64,000 bases of DNA, taken from Gammaproteobacteria bacterium (GTDB lineage: Bacteria > Pseudomonadota > Gammaproteobacteria > DSM-16500). This document shows positions 57,190 to 64,000 of the stretch, piece by piece (the stretch's first letter is position 1; each line of letters begins with the position of its first letter). The DNA lies in the NCBI GenBank assembly GCA_021324305.1, contig JAJPJI010000026.1, forward strand, positions 107,003 to 171,002, given 5' to 3'. The translations under genes were made by a program, and so were the position numbers. The notes beneath the pieces were generated by a model. The model was given only the letters and a program-made list of their open reading frames with translations. It was not told where the DNA came from and searched no databases.

Positions 57190-58119
57190 TTAGCGCTGAT
57201 GTGATGTCCTCTCAAACTGTATCAAAATTGCACCCAGTAATACAATCAATACGCCAATAGACTGCATGAGTGACATGGATTCGCCAAGAAAAAGCAACCC
57301 AACTACCACCGTGACAACTGGCTCCAGAGCAGACAAAATCGAAGCCTTGACTGGACTAATGTACTTTAATCCATCTAAAAGCAGCTGAATAGGCAAAGCG
57401 GTTGCAATCACTCCAATCGCACAGATATAAATCAATGCTGCGGGGGAGTGTGGAAAGACAAAACTGCCCGTGTAACAAGACAACACAAAAAAGATAAGGG
57501 TATTCCCGACACAGACAAGAAGAGCAAGCAGCCTGGAATCCAGGTTTTTTGTGGTGTGCTTGCTGCCATAAACATAGGCAGCAAAACAAATGGCAGCCAC
57601 CATAGCAAGTACAATCCCAGCTGCATTCAGGGCATTTGTCCCATGCCCCTTTAAAAGAAGCAGTCCTGTCAAGACAGCGGCAAGCGCGGCAATCCCGATT
57701 TTATTCATTTTCCAGGTGCCAAAGAACCATGCAAACAGGGTGACAAATACCGGGAAGGAAAAAAAAATCACCATCGCAAGCCCTGTGCCAATATGTTTGC
57801 TTGCCAGAAAATAAAATGCGCTTCCCCCGCTATAGGTTAACGCTCCATAAACAAAAATGCCTGCCACTGATGCCGGCCGGATAATTTTACTGCGATCTTT
57901 ATCCTTGAATAGCGCCATGCCCAGAGATATCCAGACGGTCGCCACCAGAAACCGCCAGAACAACATATTCTCTACTGTAAAATGCAGATAAAACAGTTTC
58001 GTCCCTAAAAACCCCATCAATCCAAACAACATTCCCGACAAAGCAACCAATAGGGTGCCTTTTTGTTGCGGATGCATAGAAGTACCGGCGTTTACATGGA
58101 TAGCAGCAGTCTGGGTCAT
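57190..58119 (-). CDS. EamA/DMT family metabolite exporter
   Basis: 309 residues with about ten hydrophobic helices in the two-repeat EamA pattern. The first repeat has SGMLFGLMGFLGTKLFYLHF and WRFLVATVWISLGMALF. The second ends VKASILSALEPVVTVVVGLLFLGESM, a hallmark of this drug/metabolite superfamily. Members export amino acids or other small molecules. It is 23 bases upstream of the APC permease on the same strand, so the two are likely an operon. Confidence 0.9.
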   Translation of the reverse strand: MTQTAAIHVNAGTSMHPQQKGTLLVALSGMLFGLMGFLGTKLFYLHFTVENMLFWRFLVATVWISLGMALFKDKDRSKIIRPASVAGIFVYGALTYSGGSAFYFLASKHIGTGLAMVIFFSFPVFVTLFAWFFGTWKMNKIGIAALAAVLTGLLLLKGHGTNALNAAGIVLAMVAAICFAAYVYGSKHTTKNLDSRLLALLVCVGNTLIFFVLSCYTGSFVFPHSPAALIYICAIGVIATALPIQLLLDGLKYISPVKASILSALEPVVTVVVGLLFLGESMSLMQSIGVLIVLLGAILIQFERTSHQR

Positions 58120-58340
58120 GGTAACTATTCTTCATTTATTATTAATCTGGGATATTGTTTTAATATATGCAACTCGTGTGAAGTGGTATCCACGATAAAT
58201 TATGTCAATCATTGTATACAAACAACATATTGCTGAGCTATAGCTCAGCACGAATATTTCTCCTTCCCCCAGCCCCTTCCTCTGGATTGATGCAATATTC
58301 AAACATAAACTATGCATAACTGTTGTATGGAGCTTAGAAA

Positions 58341-59543
58341 ATGTTCACCTTCTTTGGCGTTGCGCCGCTGGATAAAAATGAAAAACTGATTTCAAGAATC
58401 TTGTATTTTTGCGATCTTGATACACTCACCCAGGCAAGACAGGTCAGCAGATCCTGGCGGACTGCTGTCATCAACATGGTGACGCGCAAAAGGATTTTTA
58501 CAAACACACTGCAAAAATGTGACTATTTTACCCGGATTTCCTTTACCGGATTCGACCTTGAAAGATTGAGCGGAGGATTAACGAATACCACATTCAAGAT
58601 TGTGATTTCCAACCAGCCTTACGTGGCACGACTGCCGGGCAAACAAACCGATCTTTATATCAACCGGCAATCCGAATACGTGAACGCTAGCATTGCCACT
58701 CAATGCGGCATTAATGCTGAAATTGTTTATTACGATGTGGACAAAGGTTCGCAAATTACCGCTTTCCTGAAAAAACCCGTCTCAATGGATGCAGCCAGTA
58801 TTCAGTCTGAAACCAACCTCAAGGCAGCTATACAAACTCTTTCCAGCATCCATCACTGCGGCAAGAAATTCGCGAATGATATCGATGTATTTGAGAGAAA
58901 TGATATCATGCTGAGGATCATAGCTGGCAAATCAGGCAAAGCGTTGACTGACTATGAAAGCTTGCGTGAAGTAATGCAGAAAATAAGAAAGATCGTGTCG
59001 TCACTGAATATGCCCAAAACGGCATGTCATAATGATACCACCCCAACCAATTTTGTTTATTCAGAAGATCGAATGTATCTGATCGACTGGGAATATTCAG
59101 GGAATAATTATCCGATATGGGATCTGGTTTGCCTGGCCATGGAATCAAATTTCACGCCAGAGAAGAGAGAAGAAATGCTGAAAATGTATTATGGCAATCC
59201 CAGCCAGGAAATCAGAAATCTCTTTCAGGTCCTGATGCCCGTTTATGAATATTGGGTTGCTCTATGGTCTGGCGTCCAGATAGCAAACTCGAACGTGGTT
59301 GACGGCATTGAAGGATTAGCAGCGCTTGAGAGCTCCCGCCTGCAAGGCTGCCAGAAAACAATCCAGTCAGAGACATTTAAAAGCGCGCTCGAATCACTGG
59401 AATCCCTGACTGCGAATAAAGTTCAGTATACAGCCGACACCAATATTGAAGTCTTTGGCATATTTCCAAGTGAATTTCCTAAAGGAAACACTGATTCCAG
59501 AGCACCGGACAGCCGTCCAGATCATGCTCCGCCACATTACTAA
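58341..59543 (+). CDS. F-box domain fused to a choline-kinase/APH-like phosphotransferase, candidate effector
   Basis: 400 residues. GGAG lies about 8 bases before the ATG. Residues about 15-53 (LISRILYFCDLDTLTQARQV, then SRSWRTAV) fit an F-box, the Skp1-binding motif of eukaryotic SCF ubiquitin ligases. From about residue 70 the chain is a LicA/choline-kinase or aminoglycoside-phosphotransferase fold: a phosphate-loop-like LSGGLTNTTFKI (77-88), the Brenner motif ACHNDTTPTNF with His230, Asp232 and Asn237, and LIDWEYSGNNYPIWDL with Asp249 for magnesium. All catalytic positions look present. A bacterial F-box protein can only act in a host cell, so this is a strong effector candidate. It lacks signal peptide or CaaX. 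The tail is Pro/Ser/Asp-rich. I know no named homologue. Confidence 0.8.
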   Translation: MFTFFGVAPLDKNEKLISRILYFCDLDTLTQARQVSRSWRTAVINMVTRKRIFTNTLQKCDYFTRISFTGFDLERLSGGLTNTTFKIVISNQPYVARLPGKQTDLYINRQSEYVNASIATQCGINAEIVYYDVDKGSQITAFLKKPVSMDAASIQSETNLKAAIQTLSSIHHCGKKFANDIDVFERNDIMLRIIAGKSGKALTDYESLREVMQKIRKIVSSLNMPKTACHNDTTPTNFVYSEDRMYLIDWEYSGNNYPIWDLVCLAMESNFTPEKREEMLKMYYGNPSQEIRNLFQVLMPVYEYWVALWSGVQIANSNVVDGIEGLAALESSRLQGCQKTIQSETFKSALESLESLTANKVQYTADTNIEVFGIFPSEFPKGNTDSRAPDSRPDHAPPHY

Positions 59544-59569
59544 CTGCCTGGATAAAAACCCGATTAATA

Positions 59570-59711
59570 GAGAACGTTCATAAACTGTGTCAGAGCATAC
59601 CTATGACAAATGAGCGACTGGATTGCAGGGATGCAATCCTTAGCTACAAGGATGTGGCGATTGGAGCGAAGCAGCCATAGGTATGCTCTGACACAGTTTA
59701 TGAACGTTCTC
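59570..59711. repeat. 36-bp perfect inverted repeat with 70-base core (MITE-like element)
   Basis: Arms 59570-59605 and 59676-59711 are exact reverse complements over 36 bases. The 70-base core itself contains the hairpin GATTGCA-GGGA-TGCAATC. It fills the gap between the convergent F-box gene and dipZ-like gene and may end transcription from both sides. The symmetry and length suggest a miniature inverted-repeat element or dispersed intergenic repeat rather than an ordinary terminator. Target-site duplications are not obvious. Confidence 0.88.
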
Positions 59712-59788
59712 CACTAAGGTGCTGCCGGCAAGACATTGACAAATACAACAGGAGCACGACAGCCGGCCATCGGCGGCTGTCTGTCCGA

Positions 59789-61447
59789 TCAGTCTCCAAA
59801 TGTAAATGTATAAACTTCCAAGCCGGGTCCCGAGGCTTTCACTTCCAGTATTCCTTCGTCACCTTTTTTTAAATTAACCACGGAATATAAGCGTTGCTGG
59901 CTGACTTCGATCTGGCCATTCGCTACGTCACTGCCGCTATCCGTGGTAATCGGTACGCCATTAAGAAATACTTTCACAGTTACTGCGTGTGCTGGCGCAC
60001 CCATGACCATGTAAACTTTGCCAGCGGTAAAATTAAGCTTGATGGCTGCGCCAGGAGCGGCAGAGGTAATTTTCTCAGCTGCAATCATCCACTTGCCATT
60101 CAACGCCCATTGACTACTCCCCAGCTTGTCAGGATACGAATATGCCGTAGAAACATCCTTGCTGACCGTTTCGGGACTTGAAAAACGTTCCGCGCGGTGA
60201 TAGCCAAGATAGGTTTCTGGCGTCTGTATTGCCATGTATGCTTCTTCAGGCCTGTTAGAGGCCACCTGGCCGCTCACGCCAAGCAAATAGCGGATATTAT
60301 TCTCGGTAACATCATATTCGCCTTCACCAAAATGCACATACACGACATCACCATTCCTGTTAATCAGATAATGTGCCGGCCAGTATTCATTCCTGAAATT
60401 TTGCCAGGTCACGAATTGATTATCGAGGGCAACCGGATAGGTAATTCCATCCTGCTTTACAGCGTTTTTCACATTATTCAAATCGTGCTCAAACTGGAAT
60501 TCCGGGCTATGCATGCCAATAATCTCAAAGCCCATATCATGATATTTTGCATACCATGACTTGAGATACGGCAATGTGCGAATACAGTTAATACACGAAT
60601 AAGTCCAAAAATCGACTAGGACAACTTTGCCCCGCAAATCATTCCATGTTAACGGTGATGAGTTAATCCACGCATCAATACCGGCGATCGCTGGTGCGGG
60701 ATAAGGATGTTCGATACCATTAACCAGCATTGCGGGCTTGGATTGTATCTGTGTCTGGGGAGTGGATTGTGTCAATGAGACCCCTGCTCCCGGAGCAAAC
60801 ATCAGGTAAAGAACCGTTATTATGATAATCAGGCCGAGCAATTGACGAAATAGCACCGTTCTGTCACGGATAAAAGCAAACTTGTTAATGATTCCGCGGC
60901 CAATCATCGCAATGAGAAACATTGGTGTTCCGGCGCCGATTGCAAAAGCCACCACCACCAGAATACTGTTGTAATTTGTATGCTGGATGATTACCTGGAC
61001 AATCACCGCCGCTAAAATTGGTCCCGCGCAAGGTGTCCAGATGACGCCCACCAATCCTCCAAATATCAGTCCACCCCAAAAACCGCTTTGCGGGTTATTC
61101 GCAGCCTGCAATGAACTGCCAATTCTGGTCAGGCGTTGGGTGAACAAATTGAATTTCTCGGTCAGGTAGGTAGACAGCATCGTGATACCAAGCAGCAACA
61201 GAATCCCGAATGAAACATTTCTGATGGTATCTTCGCTCACGTGTGTGAGCTGAATAAGCGCCCGCGAAAAAAGAGTGACCACAGTAAACATGATGATAAA
61301 GCCGGCTACTATTCCCAGCGGCCTGGACTTGTTTCCTGTTAATGACCCGGAAAGAATGATAGGTAATATCGGTAAAATGCAAGGCGATATGATTAATGCA
61401 AAGCCCTCGAGAAACGCGAGGCCTATATTTAGCAAATCAATTTGCAT
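59789..61447 (-). CDS. DipZ-like protein: CcdA membrane domain + thioredoxin/TlpA domain + C-terminal beta domain
   Basis: 552 residues from the ATG at 61447 (the frame opens with TTG at 61477). The N-terminal 230 residues are a CcdA/DsbD-type membrane domain: FLEGFALIISPCILPILPII with one redox Cys and GLVGVIWTPCAGPILAAVIV with the other. The middle (about 255-420) is a periplasmic thioredoxin fold with DFWTYSCINCIRTLPYL (CxxC) and WPAHYLINRNGDVVYVHFGE. The last 130 residues form a beta-sandwich typical of DipZ proteins. It moves electrons from cytoplasm to periplasm for disulphide reduction or cytochrome c assembly. Confidence 0.9.
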   Translation of the reverse strand: MQIDLLNIGLAFLEGFALIISPCILPILPIILSGSLTGNKSRPLGIVAGFIIMFTVVTLFSRALIQLTHVSEDTIRNVSFGILLLLGITMLSTYLTEKFNLFTQRLTRIGSSLQAANNPQSGFWGGLIFGGLVGVIWTPCAGPILAAVIVQVIIQHTNYNSILVVVAFAIGAGTPMFLIAMIGRGIINKFAFIRDRTVLFRQLLGLIIIITVLYLMFAPGAGVSLTQSTPQTQIQSKPAMLVNGIEHPYPAPAIAGIDAWINSSPLTWNDLRGKVVLVDFWTYSCINCIRTLPYLKSWYAKYHDMGFEIIGMHSPEFQFEHDLNNVKNAVKQDGITYPVALDNQFVTWQNFRNEYWPAHYLINRNGDVVYVHFGEGEYDVTENNIRYLLGVSGQVASNRPEEAYMAIQTPETYLGYHRAERFSSPETVSKDVSTAYSYPDKLGSSQWALNGKWMIAAEKITSAAPGAAIKLNFTAGKVYMVMGAPAHAVTVKVFLNGVPITTDSGSDVANGQIEVSQQRLYSVVNLKKGDEGILEVKASGPGLEVYTFTFGD

Positions 61448-61536
61448 ACGTCCTGATTCCTTGACCTGTTTATTCAAAAGCCTCGCTGTATTATAGCGAA
61501 AATTCAGCCATTCAAACAGATATACATGGCAATGGT

Positions 61537-62565
61537 TTACCTGATGACTTCCTGGATATGCCTGATAAAATTCTCAATTTCATCTTCGGTCGTGTTAAAT
61601 GATGTCATCAGCCGTACTTCATCCCGCTCCTCGTTCCATACATAGAAATGAAATTTTTCCTGTAACCGGGAAATATGCTGGCGCGGAAAGATCACAAAGA
61701 CACCATTCGCCTGAACTTGTTGGGTAATTCGTACTCCCTGAACCGTGGATAACTTATCCGCGAGCAGCCGCGCCATTTTATTCGCATGACTTGCGTTTCT
61801 ACGCCAGAGGTCATCAGAAAGCAGCGCATGAAATTGCGCAGAAATAAAGCGCATTTTTGAAGCAAGCTGCATACTCTGTTTGCGGATATACTGAAACCCG
61901 TTTGCCAGTTCGCGATTAAAAAAGACAACCGCTTCTCCTATCATCAAGCCATTCTTGGTCCCGCCGAATGAAAGCACATCCACCCCGGCATCTTTCGTGA
62001 TTGCCTTCAGCGAAAGATCAAGTCCTGCTGCAGCATTGCTCACCCGCGCACCATCCATATGCAGAAACATATTATTGTCATGCGCAAAATCAGCGATAGT
62101 CCTGATTTCCCGGGGTGAATAGACCGTTCCATATTCGGTACTTTGGCTAATGGATATAACACGAGGCTGAACATGATGCTGGTCCCCAGCACGCTCCAAA
62201 TGCGGTAATATTTTATCAACTGTGATTTTCCCGTCCGCAGTTGGAACAAGCAATAGTTTGGATCCGCTATTTTTTTCAGGTGCTCCGCACTCATCGACCT
62301 GAATATGCGCTTTTTCAGCACATATCACAGCATGATAACTCCGCATGAGAGCGGAGAGCGATGTAACATTGGCAGCGGTGCCATTGAACACAAAGTACAC
62401 TTCAATATCATTGCCAAACTGTTCGTGAAATTTGTCTATCGCGCGAGCGGTATAATGATCACCGCCATAGGCTGGAACATGTCCATCATTCGCATCTGCG
62501 ATTGCTTTCAGGATATCTGGATGAATACCTGCATAATTATCGCTGGCAAAACTGGTCTTATTCAT
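61537..62565 (-). CDS. ltaE: Low-specificity L-threonine aldolase family (PLP enzyme)
   Basis: 342 residues, the usual length. FASDNYAGIHPDILKAI at the start, AYGGDHYTARAI, VFNGTAANVTSLSAL for the phosphate site, HMDGARVSNAAAGLDLS with the cofactor Asp and SFGGTKNGLMIGEAV with the PLP-binding Lys are all conserved. It splits L-threonine or allo-threonine to glycine and acetaldehyde. Related beta-eliminating lyases share the fold, so the name is probable rather than certain. It lies between dipZ-like and phosphotransferase genes on the same strand. Confidence 0.88.
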   Translation of the reverse strand: MNKTSFASDNYAGIHPDILKAIADANDGHVPAYGGDHYTARAIDKFHEQFGNDIEVYFVFNGTAANVTSLSALMRSYHAVICAEKAHIQVDECGAPEKNSGSKLLLVPTADGKITVDKILPHLERAGDQHHVQPRVISISQSTEYGTVYSPREIRTIADFAHDNNMFLHMDGARVSNAAAGLDLSLKAITKDAGVDVLSFGGTKNGLMIGEAVVFFNRELANGFQYIRKQSMQLASKMRFISAQFHALLSDDLWRRNASHANKMARLLADKLSTVQGVRITQQVQANGVFVIFPRQHISRLQEKFHFYVWNEERDEVRLMTSFNTTEDEIENFIRHIQEVIR

Positions 62566-62582
62566 GAATCAGGTCCTCGTCA

Positions 62583-63599
62583 TTATTTCCAATAACAAAC
62601 AATATCATTAATCAATGAAAGCACATCGCGATTGAGGTTAGGTCGTTGTTCAACAGGATTATAATAAAGAAGCTGCAGCAGACATAGCAGATCCATTAAT
62701 CTGGCCGCTTTTTCCCAGTCAGGCGGTAACTTTTTGCCATTGCTTTCAATGCCTGCAACAAAACTCGTTGCGTAACAGTCGGGTAACCGGCGGCTGTAAC
62801 GCAGAAATAAACCGATATCCAGTAAATAAGTGCTGGAGAGAGCAAACTCCCAGTCAAGGATCGCCGATATTTTCCATTTGCCATCCTGCAAGTCAACCAG
62901 GATATTCGCTGGATCATAATCACCATGTGTCATATTGGCGTCATTCTTGTCTGGAAGATATTTCAGGTTGGCAGCGATTAGTTTTTTTACTTTACCCAGC
63001 AATTCGATTTCCAGACCATCTGCTACCCTGGATTCATCCAGCAGCGAGTAGATATAGGGACCATACTCTTCGTCATGGCTGAATGGCCGGATGCTAAAGT
63101 CATCCTGGAAGAATCCGCCTTTCGCGAATTTCATTTCACGCAAAATAGCCAGTTTTGCACCTGCCTCACGAGCACACTCACTAATAGCTTGTCTATCATT
63201 ATCCAGAATCACATCACGCATCAAGGTACCGTTCATCCATCCCATAATCGAATAAGGATAAGGAATGAGTGAACAACTCGCATCGTGGTAAATGATATTT
63301 GCGACGGGCAGGTGGTCTTTTAAAAATGCATGCAACTTTATCTCTCGTGTCAGAGCAGACTTATCCCGCATATATATCCGCAATAACACAGGCATCGCAT
63401 GATGTTCACTAAAGGTGATTTTAAAATTACTGTTCGCACATCCATCAGATAACACCGTTACTTGTTCAATCCTGTCAGTTGTATATGGCGACAGGAGCTT
63501 GCCGGCAGTTGTCATATCCAGATCAAAATGGACTTTAAACCGTTCCCAGTGTGATTTCAGAACAGGAACATCGGCATGCAGGAAACGATTGGAATTCAT
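62583..63599 (-). CDS. APH/choline-kinase-like phosphotransferase
   Basis: 338 residues from the ATG at 63599 (GAGG 5 bases upstream; a GTG at 63605 is also in frame). The kinase N-lobe has LSDGCANSNFKITFSE as phosphate loop and VLLRIYMRDKS for the nucleotide-binding strand. The catalytic core has MTHGDYDPANILVDL (Brenner motif) and SAILDWEFALSST (magnesium site). All key residues are present. Such proteins phosphorylate aminoglycosides, choline, homoserine or sugars; the target here is unknown. It ends 17 bases before the threonine aldolase start on the same strand. Confidence 0.88.
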   Translation of the reverse strand: MNSNRFLHADVPVLKSHWERFKVHFDLDMTTAGKLLSPYTTDRIEQVTVLSDGCANSNFKITFSEHHAMPVLLRIYMRDKSALTREIKLHAFLKDHLPVANIIYHDASCSLIPYPYSIMGWMNGTLMRDVILDNDRQAISECAREAGAKLAILREMKFAKGGFFQDDFSIRPFSHDEEYGPYIYSLLDESRVADGLEIELLGKVKKLIAANLKYLPDKNDANMTHGDYDPANILVDLQDGKWKISAILDWEFALSSTYLLDIGLFLRYSRRLPDCYATSFVAGIESNGKKLPPDWEKAARLMDLLCLLQLLYYNPVEQRPNLNRDVLSLINDIVCYWK

Positions 63600-63659
63600 T
63601 ACCACCTCAGGAAGATACGGAAGAATGCATTAACAGAAAACAAGCAATGATATTCCCGT

Positions 63660-64000
63660 TTAAAGTTTACTGACATAGCCAGCCAGCATGTGTATAGGCC
63701 AGTTCATCTTGTGTTCTAAATCAGGATCTCCCCACGCTTTTTGCAAATCCGTATAAATCAGGTTGATCGGATTTTCCTGATTGACTTGCTGATATTCTTT
63801 AACGGCCGACCATGTATTCAGATAACCTATCAATTGCATGAAATTCATGTTCTTTTCAATTCTGAAATCAGGCGTTTCAATTTTCTTGAATGGAAAGGCG
63901 ATGGTTTGGTATTCATTATCGATGTAACGACGCTCCTTCGGCCAATAAGTGTCGCCCAGAATTTCACTATAAAGCTTTCTGATCAATACATCGATTTCAT
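63660..64000 (-). CDS. SAM-dependent methyltransferase, C-terminal part (runs off the window)
   Basis: About 113 codons, open to the right edge; no start lies within the window. The visible C-terminal region, YWPKERRYIDNEYQTI, FPFKKIETPDFRIE, LIGYLNTWSAVKEY and the closing MNWPIHMLAGYVSKL, is the typical tail of class I methyltransferases of the trans-aconitate/UbiE-like group, where the WSAV motif closes the active site. The SAM-binding Rossmann part is outside the window, so the function cannot be specified. It lies 60 bases upstream of the phosphotransferase gene. Confidence 0.82.
   Translation of the reverse strand, partial: EIDVLIRKLYSEILGDTYWPKERRYIDNEYQTIAFPFKKIETPDFRIEKNMNFMQLIGYLNTWSAVKEYQQVNQENPINLIYTDLQKAWGDPDLEHKMNWPIHMLAGYVSKL

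Noticed and set aside
58159..58167. TTTAATATA, similar to the Legionella PmrA consensus, before the F-box gene.
   Set aside because: It is a single short AT-rich match about 175 bases from the start and expected by chance; it is also within the leader of the opposite gene.
58258..58290. A C-rich stretch (CTCCTTCCCCCAGCCCC) resembling the hairpin repeat at 55508.
   Set aside because: Its complementary arm is missing, so only a degenerate fragment could be claimed.
59603..59680. A 25-codon open frame spanning exactly the core of the inverted repeat (ATG in the left arm, TAG in the right arm).
   Set aside because: It has no ribosome site and its boundaries follow from the arm symmetry. The repeat explains it better than a peptide gene.

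Overview
The window looks like a chromosomal segment from a gamma-proteobacterium of the order Legionellales (Legionella, Coxiella or Aquicella type). This rests on moderately AT-rich housekeeping genes of gamma-proteobacterial type, interspersed with large orphan proteins and proteins built from eukaryote-like modules (F-box, RasGEF-like, a cholera/pertussis-toxin-like ADP-ribosyltransferase ending in a CaaX box). That mix is typical of Dot/Icm type IV effector repertoires. No Dot/Icm gene, rRNA, tRNA, IS element, prophage or CRISPR array is visible, so the genus is not fixed by the sequence.

Layout. 1-3.2 kb: a tripartite RND efflux operon on the minus strand (outer membrane factor, adaptor, truncated pump). 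3.2-9.4 kb: glpK, a GFA-like protein, a quinone reductase, two small conserved proteins and the Cu+ ATPase copA, which is divergent from sodC (9.5-10.0 kb). 10.1-15.2 kb: an orphan protein, a YgjP-like metallopeptidase overlapping an acyl-CoA dehydrogenase, a small membrane protein and a Gfo/Idh/MocA oxidoreductase. 15.3-19.0 kb: a complete riboflavin operon (ribD-ribE-ribBA-ribH) behind an FMN riboswitch. 19.1-23.4 kb: two large orphan coiled-coil proteins, one with a RasGEF-like N-terminus and one with a 30-bp tandem repeat. 23.6-27.4 kb: two ABC-F ATPases (uup and yheS type). 27.5-32.0 kb: an exported adenosine deaminase and the valine-catabolism pair mmsA-mmsB with a UspA protein. 32.1-33.0 kb: the ADP-ribosyltransferase candidate. 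33.2-38.4 kb: a monooxygenase-like protein, rdgC, an SDR enzyme, an exported GDSL lipase and a 611-residue orphan protein. 38.7-42.3 kb: a YeiH-type transporter and a pair of exported proteins, one of which is a seven-repeat EAR beta-propeller. 42.3-48.9 kb: a complete thiamine operon (thiC-thiO-thiS-thiG-thiDE-thiF/rhodanese) behind a TPP riboswitch. 49.0-51.1 kb: an MFS transporter divergent from its likely LysR regulator. 51.2-54.7 kb: an arginine ABC transporter (artPIQM order) divergent from argR, with two ARG boxes between them. 54.7-58.1 kb: a membrane protein, an APC permease and an EamA exporter. 58.3-59.5 kb: an F-box/choline-kinase-like fusion, followed by a 36-bp perfect inverted repeat. 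59.8-64.0 kb: a DipZ-like thiol-redox protein, threonine aldolase, a second phosphotransferase and a truncated methyltransferase.

How the parts fit. Cofactor synthesis (riboflavin, thiamine), arginine import under ArgR, and copper/superoxide defence form conventional units with recognisable cis-regulation. The putative host-directed proteins are scattered singly between them, as is usual for Legionellales effectors. The strongest candidates for an undescribed system are the CaaX-tailed ADP-ribosyltransferase (32.1-33.0 kb), the F-box/kinase fusion (58.3-59.5 kb) and the RasGEF-like protein (19.1-21.9 kb). All three assignments come from motif reading by eye and none has been tested by database search.
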